Below, piece by piece: positions 52,141 through 61,135 of a DNA stretch of 64,000 nt (the first letter of the stretch is position 1; each line of letters begins with the position of its first letter). Made by a program: the position numbers and the translations under genes. Below the pieces are notes generated by a model. That model had not been told where the DNA came from. It was given only the letters and a program-made list of their open reading frames with translations, and did not search any database. This DNA comes from Bacteroidota bacterium (GTDB lineage: Bacteria > Bacteroidota > Bacteroidia > Bacteroidales > SKPS01). The stretch covers positions 206,124 through 270,123 of the forward strand of contig JAKLII010000003.1 of NCBI GenBank assembly GCA_022709695.1, in the 5' to 3' direction.

Positions 52141-54117
52141 ATGAGAAAGATTTCACTCCTTATTTTTCTTCTGCTCACATTTTGCCTTACCTGCCCGGAG
52201 CTTTCAGCCCAGTTCACCGAATCGTTGCCCTGTTGTGTGAAAAGGCAGCATAACTTTCAGAATGCTTACCGCACTCCGCCACCCCTTTTGCATAACGATA
52301 TCAATGGCTATGATGTGAAGTTTTATTTCCTCGACCTTGAGATGTCGAATACCTCCATCTATCTTAAAGGAAGTGTAAGGATCGATGCCAAAGTGGTGGT
52401 TCCGGTACTCGATACGTTTGTGGTAGAACTCATTCCGGCACTTACCATCGACAGTATTAAAATCAACGGACAACTCAAACCTTTTGTGCGTTTGGGGGAT
52501 GAGGTGTATGTGCCCGGCCTCTCATTCGTCAATGACGCAGCTCTTTCTGTAACCATCTGGTACAAAGGCACCCCCAGTATTCCCGGAGGTTTCTTCTCCG
52601 GCATCAGCAACGGCACTTCCCCCTCCTGGGGCGCACAGGTAACCTGGACCCTTTCGGAACCTTTCAATGCCAAACAGTGGTGGCCGGTGAAACAGGTACT
52701 TTCCGACAAGGCCGACTCGGTTTGGGTATTCATCACAACAGCGTCCGCCAACAAGGCAGGATCGAATGGTTTACTTACCGCTGTAACCAATATGGGGAAT
52801 GGTAAAGTGCGTTACGAATGGAAATCGCGCTATCCCATCAACTATTATCTGATTTCAGCCGCGGTTTCCACCTACGTCGATTATTCCACCTACGCCCATC
52901 CGGCAGGATATTCCGATTCAATTCTGATACAGAATTATGTGTACAGCAATCCGCAAACCCTTACTTACTTCAAATCGGTAATTGACCAGACTGCCTCACT
53001 GATTGAGTTATACTCCGATAAGTTCGGCCTGTATCCGTTTGCTGAGGAGAAGTATGGCCACAGCATGGCCCCGCTGGGAGGTGGAATGGAGCACCAGACC
53101 ATGACCACACTCGGATCCTTCAGCTTTGGGCTGGTAGCCCATGAGCTTGCGCATCAGTGGTTTGGCGATTATGTTACCTGCGCCACATGGCAGGATATCT
53201 GGATCAACGAAGGGTTTGCCAGCTATGCAGAATACATTTCGGCCCAGTACCTTCAGAGCTACGCAGCAGCGCAGGCGCTGATGGCCGATGTGCACAGCAA
53301 TGTGAAGTCACAGCCGGGAGGCAGTGTGTTTGTGCCGGCTTCCCAGGCCATGGATGAGAACCGCATTTTCTCCGGACGACTGAGTTACGACAAGGGCTCA
53401 GCCATAATCCATATGCTCCGGTTTGAGATCGGAAACGATCAGGTATTTTATAATGTGCTGAAAACCTTCCTATCGACCTACGCAGACGGTGTTGCATCGG
53501 GGGATGATTTCAGGCAGGTGGCCGAAACGGTTTCAGGAAAGAACCTGCAGCATTTTTTCGACCAGTGGTACTATGGCGAGGGCTACCCCCTGTACCAGGT
53601 GGAGTGGGCGCAGATAGATCCCCAGACGGTCCGTATCATTACCCGCCAGACTACTTCCACCACCGTAACACCCCTGTTTACCATGCCACTGGAGTGCACA
53701 TTCAGCTCCGTTACCTCCGGTGATACCACCATCAGGATTTACGTTACCCAGACTACGGATACCTTCTTTGTGCCGCTGAACCGCACCGTCACCGGCCTTG
53801 CCGTGGATCCGGAAAAGTGGATGCTGATGGACGTTACCTCCATAAAAAACACCACCGGGATGGAAGAGGTTCCCACCCTATCCGCAGCCGTTTTCCCGAA
53901 TCCGGCGAAAGACCTTTTGTACCTCAGGCTGGATGATAAAGCGGGTATTGGGAATTTTAACTTTCTGATGATGGATGTGAATGGCAGAGTGGTAAAAAAA
54001 TACAATCTCTTTGGAAATTCCCATACGATTTCAGTATCAGATTTGCCTTCGGGAATATTCTTCTGGCAGATTATTTCTGATTCAGGATTAAGCTCCGGAA
54101 GAATTCTGATTAAGTAA
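52141..54117 (+). CDS. Secreted M1-family aminopeptidase with T9SS sorting domain
   Basis: From ATG 52141 the protein is 658 residues with signal peptide MRKISLLIFLLLTFCLTCPELSAQ. The M1 zinc site is HELAH (334-338) with the third ligand Glu357 in NEGF. The substrate-binding GxMEN motif reads GGGMEHQT, a mild variant. The last ~70 residues are a Por/T9SS sorting domain (AAVFPNPAKDLLYL...), so it is exported through the outer membrane and surface-linked or released. The catalytic Tyr region follows in RLSYDKGSAIIHMLR. Confidence 0.93.
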   Translation: MRKISLLIFLLLTFCLTCPELSAQFTESLPCCVKRQHNFQNAYRTPPPLLHNDINGYDVKFYFLDLEMSNTSIYLKGSVRIDAKVVVPVLDTFVVELIPALTIDSIKINGQLKPFVRLGDEVYVPGLSFVNDAALSVTIWYKGTPSIPGGFFSGISNGTSPSWGAQVTWTLSEPFNAKQWWPVKQVLSDKADSVWVFITTASANKAGSNGLLTAVTNMGNGKVRYEWKSRYPINYYLISAAVSTYVDYSTYAHPAGYSDSILIQNYVYSNPQTLTYFKSVIDQTASLIELYSDKFGLYPFAEEKYGHSMAPLGGGMEHQTMTTLGSFSFGLVAHELAHQWFGDYVTCATWQDIWINEGFASYAEYISAQYLQSYAAAQALMADVHSNVKSQPGGSVFVPASQAMDENRIFSGRLSYDKGSAIIHMLRFEIGNDQVFYNVLKTFLSTYADGVASGDDFRQVAETVSGKNLQHFFDQWYYGEGYPLYQVEWAQIDPQTVRIITRQTTSTTVTPLFTMPLECTFSSVTSGDTTIRIYVTQTTDTFFVPLNRTVTGLAVDPEKWMLMDVTSIKNTTGMEEVPTLSAAVFPNPAKDLLYLRLDDKAGIGNFNFLMMDVNGRVVKKYNLFGNSHTISVSDLPSGIFFWQIISDSGLSSGRILIK

Positions 54118-54215
54118 GGTGGGTTGTATTCCGGATGAATACCCATTGACCATCAATCCCATCAGATGGGGCGTTTCAATAGCGTTAAATCTGCACATGG
54201 TTGGAGAAAACTGAT

Positions 54216-54809
54216 ATGACAGAATACTCCATTATCCCATTTGCCCACCAGAAAGCAAAAACGTGGCCGGGTGGCACCACCACGGAGCTTTTCATTTTTC
54301 CGGCCACGGCAGAATATCCGTTGCGGAACTTCCGGTTCAGGATAAGCACTGCGACAGTTGAGACAGAATCGTCAGAATTCACTATACTCAGCGGTATTTC
54401 AAGACAACTGATGGTGCTTTCGGGTGCCACTGTACTGCATCACGAAGGTCATCCTTCCAGTTATCTTGGCAGATTCGATGCTGCAACCTTTGAAGGAGAC
54501 TGGAAAACCTCATCGGTTGGAAGGTGTACGGATTTCAACCTGATGACATCGGGCAACACATCAGGAGCACTATCAGCCCTCACGGTGCAAAAAGGGCAGG
54601 ATGTCACATACTTCTTCAGGGAGCACCATACCTTTGTTTTTTTTTATCTTTTTTCAGGAGAAACCAGTTTGCTTATCAACAAACAAACCGATACGCTACA
54701 TCAGGGTGATTTGCTGGTTTTCCAACAACCCGTGATAAATGCTCTAACATTCAGTAGTATAGAAGACTGCGAACTGGTGGTTTGTGAAATTGAAAATGCT
54801 TCTCTATGA
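54216..54809 (+). CDS. hutD: HutD/Ves-family cupin-like protein
   Basis: From ATG 54216 the protein is 197 residues. It has the HutD/Ves signature layout: AKTWPGGTTTELFIFP, FRFRISTATVETESSEFTILSGISRQLMVLSGA, and a C-terminal HQGDLLVFQQ. This is a bicupin fold of unclear role; in gammaproteobacteria HutD sits with histidine use genes and Ves with cold induction, but no hut genes are here. The gene follows the M1 peptidase by about 100 bases. A TTG at 54201 would add five residues. Confidence 0.85.
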   Translation: MTEYSIIPFAHQKAKTWPGGTTTELFIFPATAEYPLRNFRFRISTATVETESSEFTILSGISRQLMVLSGATVLHHEGHPSSYLGRFDAATFEGDWKTSSVGRCTDFNLMTSGNTSGALSALTVQKGQDVTYFFREHHTFVFFYLFSGETSLLINKQTDTLHQGDLLVFQQPVINALTFSSIEDCELVVCEIENASL

Positions 54810-54916
54810 AATCTGTATTCATACTGTTCATTTGTCATTTTTTGGTCTATCATTCTACAGACCATGAAGGCACCCCAGATTTGATTATCTGGACGGCAGA
54901 TTATCAGCTTCGATGA
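54806..54916 (+). CDS. Short 36-codon frame coupled to hutD, possible remnant
   Basis: ATGA at 54806-54809 overlaps the hutD stop. The frame encodes about 36 residues beginning MKSVFILFICHFLVYHS, which looks like the start of an exported protein, and stops soon after. It may be the decayed 5' end of a lost gene or chance. No homology can be claimed. Confidence 0.25.
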   Translation: MKSVFILFICHFLVYHSTDHEGTPDLIIWTADYQLR

Positions 54917-55222
54917 GAGGATTTCAGGGGTGAGCCCGATTCATTAAGAACACCTGGTGAGCATTCAGCAACCAAAATCAGAATTGAGAGTCATCCGCGT
55001 TCTATTTGTTTACGACCACCCTGATCCCGCGGATTTCCGCAGATCTTTTTTGAACCATCTAAGGGATATAAGAAAATATAAGGTTTCATATAAGCTCAAA
55101 TGCCTTATATGCATACTTAAATGGTCTTAGATATTTAAAAATCAGCACATCAGTATATCAGTATCTTCTTCCTGTCCCCTCAGCACTGTCCCCTTTAGTT
55201 TTACCTTTTCATTCATTTTCCG
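54917..55222. other. Non-coding remainder of the hutD / Asp-box protein gap, with nested inverted repeat
   Basis: The 449-base gap has no convincing gene beyond the 36-codon frame. A nested inverted repeat lies at 55055-55124: outer arms CCATCTAAG (55055-55063) and CTTAAATGG (55116-55124), 8 of 9 pairing, and inner arms CATATAAG (55087-55094) and CTTATATG (55104-55111), perfect. Just upstream is a GCGGATTTCCGCAGATC-like stretch, a pattern resembling dispersed repeats. It looks like a small degenerate repeat element. Confidence 0.5.
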
Positions 55223-55230
55223 TATATTTG
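55223..55230 (+). promoter_or_regulatory. -7 element of the Asp-box protein gene
   Basis: TATATTTG, 28 bases upstream of ATG 55259. There is no TTG at the usual -33 distance. Confidence 0.55.
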
Positions 55231-55258
55231 TAACTCATTCAAAACCCTGTTTTTCCGC

Positions 55259-56809
55259 ATGAGAAATATCATACTGCTTTTTCTGCTGCCGTTGGTACCG
55301 GCTCTTCTCCACGCCCAGCACACCAACGTGAAGATTTCATCATTCGATTATCCCGAAGAGCCCACCATCTGCATCAATCCAAAGAATCCCCAGCAGGTTG
55401 TTGCAGGATCCAACATCGACCATGTATTCTACTCCGAAGACGGTGGCCTCACCTGGCAAAGGGACCAGATGGCCTCAACCTACGGTGTATGGGGTGATCC
55501 CTGTATCATTGCCGATACCTCCGGGGCGTTTTATTTCTTCCATCTTTCCAATCCGCCCCAGGGCAACTGGATCGACCGGATTGTGTGCCAGAGAATGGAT
55601 ACCCTGAAAGGCTCCTGGACTACAGGAAGCTACATGGGGCTCAACGGCACCAAGGCCCAGGACAAGGAATGGGTGGTGGTGGATCCGCAGAACAACCATC
55701 TGTACAGCACCTGGACGCAATTCGACAACTACGGGTCGGCCGATCCTGCCGACAGCTCGGTGATCCTGTTTTCCAAATCCACCGACCGGGGTGATACCTG
55801 GTCACCGGCAGTCAGGATCAATACCGTGGCTGGTGACTGCATCGACAGCGACAACACGGTAGAGGGCGCCGTACCTGCTGTGGGCCCCAATGGCCAGGTG
55901 TATGTGGCATGGACCGGACCTGAAGGGATTATGTTCGACCGCTCTCTTGACGGAGGAGCTACCTGGCTTGCCACCGACATCCCCGTTTCAGCACAACCCG
56001 GTGGCTGGGATTACAGCATCCCCGGTATCTATCGCTGCAACGGGCTTCCGGTTACCTGCTGCGACCTGAGCAACACCCCTACCCGCGGCAATATCTATGT
56101 TAACTGGACCGATCAGCGTAACGGTGCCACCGACACCGATGTGTGGTTTGTGAAATCGACCGACGATGGAACCACATGGACCCAGCCCCAGAGGGTCAAT
56201 GATGACCCTGCGGGAAAACAGCAGTTTTTCACCTGGATGACCATCGACCAGGTTACCGGATGGATCTACGTCGTTTACTATGACAGAAGAAATTATGCCG
56301 ACGAACAAACCGATGTATTCATGGCGGTTTCGAAAGATGGCGGCAACTCCTTTTTCAACTTCCGGATCTCCGAATCGCCCTTTGTCCCGGTTTCATCCGT
56401 TTTCTTCGGAGACTACAACAACATCTCGGCACACAACAACGTGGTGAGGCCGATGTGGACCCGGCTGCACAACGGAGAACTGAGTGTATGGACGGCGATC
56501 ATCGACATGAACTGGCTGGGGGTGAACACCCCTGAGCCGGCACCGTTCAACATCGACCCCGTGTATCCCAACCCGTTTGAACAGTCGGCCTGGTTCAAAT
56601 TCAAACTCCATGAACCCTCCAGGGTAAGCCTCAGGGTATCGGATATACACGGGAAAACCATCACCACCCTGTACAACAATGCACTGCTTCCCTCCGGAAA
56701 GTACCTTGAACATTTTACGCCGGGGCAGAAGCTGTCGCCGGGCATTTATCTTTTCCGGTTCGAGTGCAACGGAAAAGTCGTTACCCGAAAAATTGTCTAT
56801 CAACCTTAA
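55259..56809 (+). CDS. Secreted Asp-box (BNR) beta-propeller protein with T9SS sorting domain
   Basis: The 516-residue protein has signal peptide MRNIILLFLLPLVPALLHAQ and a six-bladed sialidase-type propeller. Asp-box motifs (S/T-x-D-x-G-x-T-W) are seen as SEDGGLTW, STDRGDTW, SLDGGATW, STDDGTTW and a variant SKDGGNSF. Sialidase catalytic residues (the N-terminal Arg triad) are not evident, so it may be a binding or non-sialidase glycosidase protein. The C-terminal ~80 residues are a T9SS sorting domain (VYPNPFEQSAWFKF). It is followed 11 bases later by mntP. Confidence 0.87.
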   Translation: MRNIILLFLLPLVPALLHAQHTNVKISSFDYPEEPTICINPKNPQQVVAGSNIDHVFYSEDGGLTWQRDQMASTYGVWGDPCIIADTSGAFYFFHLSNPPQGNWIDRIVCQRMDTLKGSWTTGSYMGLNGTKAQDKEWVVVDPQNNHLYSTWTQFDNYGSADPADSSVILFSKSTDRGDTWSPAVRINTVAGDCIDSDNTVEGAVPAVGPNGQVYVAWTGPEGIMFDRSLDGGATWLATDIPVSAQPGGWDYSIPGIYRCNGLPVTCCDLSNTPTRGNIYVNWTDQRNGATDTDVWFVKSTDDGTTWTQPQRVNDDPAGKQQFFTWMTIDQVTGWIYVVYYDRRNYADEQTDVFMAVSKDGGNSFFNFRISESPFVPVSSVFFGDYNNISAHNNVVRPMWTRLHNGELSVWTAIIDMNWLGVNTPEPAPFNIDPVYPNPFEQSAWFKFKLHEPSRVSLRVSDIHGKTITTLYNNALLPSGKYLEHFTPGQKLSPGIYLFRFECNGKVVTRKIVYQP

Positions 56810-56820
56810 CCGCAACAACG

Positions 56821-57387
56821 TTGGACATTCTTACCATTTTGGGAATCGCCACCGGTTTGTCACTGGATGCCTTTGCCGTATCGGTTACAGGCGGATCCAC
56901 CATCAGACCCCTGAAATTCCTGCAGGCACTCAAAATAGCCCTCGCCTTCGGGCTGTTTCAGGCACTGATGCCGGTGGTGGGATGGGCTGCAGGGCTCACC
57001 CTCGAGCAGTATATCAAAGATTTCGACCACTGGCTGGCCTTTCTGCTGCTCGCCTTTGTGGGCGCAAGGATGATCTACAATGCCCTCTCGGGAAAACCGC
57101 ACGACGACCGTCACGACATCTTAAGGATTACCACCCTGCTGATGCTGGCTGTTGCCACCAGCATTGATGCACTGGCAGTAGGGCTCAGTTTTGCTCTGAT
57201 CAATGTGGGGATCCTCAAACCGGTACTGATGATTGGTATCGTCACCTGCCTCCTCTCCCTGCTGGGGGTGTATATCGGAAACAGGCTCGGCAGCTTTTTC
57301 GAAAAGAAGCTCGAAATCGCAGGGGGTATCATCCTGATTCTGATTGGGATCAGAATTTTATGGGAGCACCTGGTGGTGATGTGCTGA
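56821..57387 (+). CDS. mntP: MntP-type manganese exporter
   Basis: From TTG 56821 the protein is 188 residues, exactly the usual MntP length. It has six membrane helices with the paired DAFAVSV and DALAVGL motifs (helices 1 and 4), whose aspartates are the conserved Mn2+-pathway residues. Its frame is open upstream through the end of the T9SS gene, but the earlier GTG at 56764 gives no conserved sequence. No ATG exists near the start. No mntP riboswitch-like (yybP-ykoY) sequence is seen in the 11-base gap. Confidence 0.9.
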   Translation: MDILTILGIATGLSLDAFAVSVTGGSTIRPLKFLQALKIALAFGLFQALMPVVGWAAGLTLEQYIKDFDHWLAFLLLAFVGARMIYNALSGKPHDDRHDILRITTLLMLAVATSIDALAVGLSFALINVGILKPVLMIGIVTCLLSLLGVYIGNRLGSFFEKKLEIAGGIILILIGIRILWEHLVVMC

Positions 57388-57443
57388 TGGCCCCAAACCA
57401 AAGGATTCTGGAGGGGCGGTCGCAACACAACTCCTGAAATTAT

Positions 57444-59186
57444 TTATACAGTACGGATATTCAGCTCTTTAAGCTGAGCTTCACTGATGGGAGCGGGGCT
57501 GTTGATCATCACATCCCTGCCGGCATTGTTTTTCGGGAATGCGATAAAATCACGGATCGACTCCGACCCGCCGAACAGGGAACATAACCGGTCGAAACCA
57601 AAGGCAATGCCTCCGTGCGGAGGTGCACCAAATTCGAAGGCATTAAGCAGAAAGCCGAACTGCGACCGGGCCTCCTGTTCGGAAAATCCCAGCGCTTTGA
57701 ACATCTGCTGCTGCAGACCGCGGTCATGGATCCGGATACTGCCCCCACCGATTTCCACACCATTGATCACCAGGTCGTATGCATCGGCCCTCACTTTCCC
57801 CGGGTCAGTGGCCAGCAAAGGAATGTCGTCGGGCAGCGGACTGGTAAACGGGTGGTGCATGGCGAAAAACCTTGCAGCCTCTTCGTCCCATTCCAGCAGC
57901 GGGAAATCCACCACCCACAGCGGGCTGAAAACCTCAGGATTTCTTAGTCCCAACCGCTGACCCATTTCCAGTCGCAGCTCTCCCAGGGCCTTGCGGGTAT
58001 GATGGGTATCGCCCGAAAGGATCAGCATCAGATCACCGGGCCGGGCATCCATCTCCGAAGCCCATTTTTTCAGCTGCTCTTCGGTATAAAACTTATCCAC
58101 CGATGATTTCAGGGTTCCGTCCTCATTATAACGGACATACACCAGCCCTTTGGCCCCGATTTGCGGCCGTTTTACCCAATCGGTCAGTTCATCAAGCTGC
58201 TTTCGTGTATACCCTGCTGCGCCCGGTACGTTGATGCCAGCCACCAGTTCCGCCGAATCGAACACCGGGAAACCATGCCCCCGGACCCATGGGGTAAGTT
58301 CAAAAAAGGTCATCCCGAACCGTATATCGGGCTTGTCGGAGCCGTACAGCCGCATGGCATCGGCGTAGGTCATCCTGGGGAAGGGATCTGTCTGAAGCCC
58401 TTTTACTTTGCTGAACAGGTGACGTGTGAGCCCTTCGAAGGTATGCAGCACATCCTCCCGCTCCACGAACGACATTTCACAGTCGATTTGGGTAAATTCG
58501 GGCTGGCGGTCGGCACGCAGGTCCTCATCCCTGAAACAGCGTACAATCTGGAAGTAGCGGTCGAAACCTGAAACCATCAGCAGCTGCTTGAAGGTTTGCG
58601 GCGACTGGGGCAGGGCATAAAATTCTCCGGGGTTCATGCGCGAAGGGACCACAAAATCACGGGCCCCTTCCGGTGTGCTCCTGATCATGAAGGGAGTTTC
58701 AATCTCCAGAAAGCCCTGGTCACTCAGATAGTTGCGTGTTTCCATTGCCATCCGGTGCCGGAGTTCCATGTTTTTCCGTACCACCGGACGCCGCAGGTCC
58801 AGATACCGGTATTGCATACGGAGTTCATCTCCTCCGTCGGTTTTATCCTCGATGGTAAAGGGCGGTATCTTGGCCTGGTTCAGAACCTTAATCTCTTCTA
58901 CTATGATCTCAATATCGCCGGTAGGAAGGTTGGGATTCTTGTTGGAACGTTCTGCTACCTTCCCGGTCACCTGAATTACGTATTCCCTTCCCAGCTTGCG
59001 GGCCTCTTCGCATAAACCGGCATCGGTTTCCATATTAAAAACCAGCTGTGTGATGCCGTAACGATCGCGCAGATCGATGAAGGTCATCCCCCCGAAATCA
59101 CGCGAACGCTGCAGCCAGCCGGCCAGTGTTACCCTTATGCCTGCCTCTGCAAGCCTTAATTCTCCGCAATGGTGTGTTCGTAACAT
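57444..59186 (-). CDS. aspS: Aspartyl-tRNA synthetase
   Basis: The 580-residue class II enzyme has the N-terminal OB-fold anticodon-binding domain, motif 2 in [25 protein letters not shown], and motif 3 in [15 protein letters not shown], plus the bacterial GAD insert. Since glnS is also present, the charging route for asparagine cannot be inferred from this window. Gene and start (ATG 59186) are clear. No perfect -7 box is seen; CGAAGTTA (59202-59209) is one mismatch away. Confidence 0.97.
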   Translation of the reverse strand: MLRTHHCGELRLAEAGIRVTLAGWLQRSRDFGGMTFIDLRDRYGITQLVFNMETDAGLCEEARKLGREYVIQVTGKVAERSNKNPNLPTGDIEIIVEEIKVLNQAKIPPFTIEDKTDGGDELRMQYRYLDLRRPVVRKNMELRHRMAMETRNYLSDQGFLEIETPFMIRSTPEGARDFVVPSRMNPGEFYALPQSPQTFKQLLMVSGFDRYFQIVRCFRDEDLRADRQPEFTQIDCEMSFVEREDVLHTFEGLTRHLFSKVKGLQTDPFPRMTYADAMRLYGSDKPDIRFGMTFFELTPWVRGHGFPVFDSAELVAGINVPGAAGYTRKQLDELTDWVKRPQIGAKGLVYVRYNEDGTLKSSVDKFYTEEQLKKWASEMDARPGDLMLILSGDTHHTRKALGELRLEMGQRLGLRNPEVFSPLWVVDFPLLEWDEEAARFFAMHHPFTSPLPDDIPLLATDPGKVRADAYDLVINGVEIGGGSIRIHDRGLQQQMFKALGFSEQEARSQFGFLLNAFEFGAPPHGGIAFGFDRLCSLFGGSESIRDFIAFPKNNAGRDVMINSPAPISEAQLKELNIRTV

Positions 59187-59270
59187 TATTACTGATTTTG
59201 AGGCGCGAAGTTAGGAATTTTCCCTTTTTTTGTGCTTTATCATTTCTGATCACTCACTTTGTTCTGAACC

Positions 59271-60116
59271 ATGGACCAGGATCATCCCGCTGTCATTGAT
59301 ATGATACCCATTGTGGTTTTCTTATTAATGATCCTTCTGATGGGAGGGTTAAAACCTTTCCTTGACCTGATGAGATACATCCGTACCAGGTATCCCCTGC
59401 TTTTTCTGCCGGAAATTTCCCCGGCGTACCGGCAGTACCTTTCAAGGCATTTCCCTTTCTACAACCGGCTTTCAAACAAGGGGAAGCGGATTTTTGAAGG
59501 GAGGGTGCAGAAGTTCATCAACAAAAAGGAGTTCATCCGTAGAGATTCAATCCATGAGGTTACCGATGAAATGAAAGTACTGATTGCCGGTTCGGCCATT
59601 CAGCTTACCTTCGGATATCCGGATATGTATTTTGATCGTTTTGTAACGATTTTCATTTATCCTGACGAATACTATTCCCGCTTGTCAGGAGCCTATCACA
59701 AAGGGGAAGTGAATGCAGCCGGGGTCATCGTGCTCTCCTGGAAGAGCCTGAAAGAGGGTTTTGAGGATCAGGCGGACGGCATCCATCTGGGTCTGCATGA
59801 GATGGCCCATGCCCTCAGGGTCATAAAAAAGCTGGATGATGAGGAGGAATCCTACCAGTTTTTTGATTCCAAAAAAATGCAGGCATTCGACCTGGAAGCC
59901 TACCGCGAAATCGCGAAAATGACGGAAGGGGAGGAGCCCTCATTGTTCAGGGATTATGGAGCCACCAGTATCGAGGAGTTTTTTTCCGTTTCCGTGGAGG
60001 TGTTTTTCGAAAAGCCCGATGCGTTTTTCGCATACAATCCAATCCTGTATTCAGCACTGGCCGGTGTGATGAAGATGGACCTCAGAACCGGGCAAAAGAT
60101 TACAGTGATGGATTGA
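59271..60116 (+). CDS. MtfA-like zinc peptidase with N-terminal membrane helix
   Basis: The 281-residue protein has one N-terminal hydrophobic helix (about 9-27) that would anchor it. The M90/MtfA zinc peptidase domain contains HEMAH (176-180). A later conserved region, ATSIEEFFSVSVEVFFEKPDAF, supplies the third ligand glutamate, and YPDEYYSRLSGAYHKGEV precedes the active site. In E. coli MtfA acts on the Mlc repressor, but in other phyla the substrate is unknown. Its 3' end overlaps the archaemetzincin gene end by 17 bases in convergent arrangement. Confidence 0.88.
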   Translation: MDQDHPAVIDMIPIVVFLLMILLMGGLKPFLDLMRYIRTRYPLLFLPEISPAYRQYLSRHFPFYNRLSNKGKRIFEGRVQKFINKKEFIRRDSIHEVTDEMKVLIAGSAIQLTFGYPDMYFDRFVTIFIYPDEYYSRLSGAYHKGEVNAAGVIVLSWKSLKEGFEDQADGIHLGLHEMAHALRVIKKLDDEEESYQFFDSKKMQAFDLEAYREIAKMTEGEEPSLFRDYGATSIEEFFSVSVEVFFEKPDAFFAYNPILYSALAGVMKMDLRTGQKITVMD

Positions 60117-61011
60117 GGGGTTTGGTAATGTTGATATCAGCTTCAAGGAGACTCAGTGCCCCGGTAAGATGATGTTTTGCATAGAAGTTCCGTAGTTTCT
60201 CCATTCTCACAAAAGGATCGATCTTCAGGTTCCACAGCAGTTTGGCGGTGCACTGCGAGCACAACCGGTTGGGCTTTTGGTCTGTTTCGGGCAGAGAGTT
60301 GGATCCGTTCATGGTACATACCGCATGGGTGCAGTGATGTATCGTAAACATGTGGCTGATTTCATGGGAGGCTACTTTGATAAGCCTCTCCAGGCTCCTG
60401 GTTTTGTCAATCCTGTCATCCTGTTTTTCCAGCAAACGGTATAACGATGTAACCCCTACGCTCTTTCTGAGATTTGCCAGACCAAACACAAAATTCCAGT
60501 CAGGATTTGGATAAAGGTCTTTTTCAGTAAGTGCCATCAGGGTAATGGCATCCCGGGGCATTCGCTTTGCCAAAATCTCATTCAGAATATAAGGGGCATA
60601 AACCTGAGTGTCATTGTACTCACCTCTCCGGGTGATCGTATCAGGAAAAATATCATTGCCAAGGTTCTTCAGGACCACTGTTCTCAGCCCGAAAAAGATC
60701 TGTATATATTCTGCTGTATGCTTGATCAATGCATTGCAAGTATCATCAAAGTCTCCAATGGGCTGAATATAAATGACGGATCTTTCCTCATCCGGAGAAA
60801 CCGGATTGCATCGTTTATACTGATCAAATGTCTGCCCTTTTTCGGGATGATGAAACAACCAGTCGCCGGGTTGCGTAACCCCCAGTGCCTGATCGTTTTG
60901 GGCCAGCAGCGGAATCAAGGCTTCTAAAGTAACGGATGGTTTCCTTTGGTTGCAGCCCCCAAAAACCATAAGTATAAACAACAAATAAGAAAGAAGACGA
61001 AAAGGTTTCAT
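60100..61011 (-). CDS. Archaemetzincin (M54) lipoprotein
   Basis: The 303-residue metalloprotease has a lipoprotein signal (MKPFRLLSYLLFILMVFGGC, Cys20), so it is membrane-tethered. The active site is HEISHMFTIHHC (216-227), giving the three His ligands and catalytic Glu217. The four cysteines of the structural zinc are Cys227, Cys232, Cys251 and Cys254, and CTMNGSNSLPETD is diagnostic. The motif glycine that normally follows (HExxHxxG) is Thr223. The native substrates are unknown. A TATCTTTG -7 box lies 49 bases upstream. Confidence 0.92.
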   Translation of the reverse strand: MKPFRLLSYLLFILMVFGGCNQRKPSVTLEALIPLLAQNDQALGVTQPGDWLFHHPEKGQTFDQYKRCNPVSPDEERSVIYIQPIGDFDDTCNALIKHTAEYIQIFFGLRTVVLKNLGNDIFPDTITRRGEYNDTQVYAPYILNEILAKRMPRDAITLMALTEKDLYPNPDWNFVFGLANLRKSVGVTSLYRLLEKQDDRIDKTRSLERLIKVASHEISHMFTIHHCTHAVCTMNGSNSLPETDQKPNRLCSQCTAKLLWNLKIDPFVRMEKLRNFYAKHHLTGALSLLEADINITKPLNPSL

Positions 61012-61060
61012 CGAAGGGTTTTCCGGAAAACGGTGAGTAACGGCAAATATTGAGAGCCGG

Positions 61061-61068
61061 CAAAGATA
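61061..61068 (-). promoter_or_regulatory. -7 element of the archaemetzincin gene
   Basis: TATCTTTG on the minus strand, 49 bases upstream of the start at 61011. Confidence 0.52.
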
Positions 61069-61135
61069 TTTTTATGTAAATTTGTCTTCGGATAGATTCA
61101 TTTATAGCATTGAAAATCAATGACAAAGAATTAAT

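Noticed and set aside
55259..56809. Annotating the Asp-box protein as an active sialidase
   Set aside because: Asp-boxes define the fold only; the catalytic arginine triad and nucleophile were not identified.
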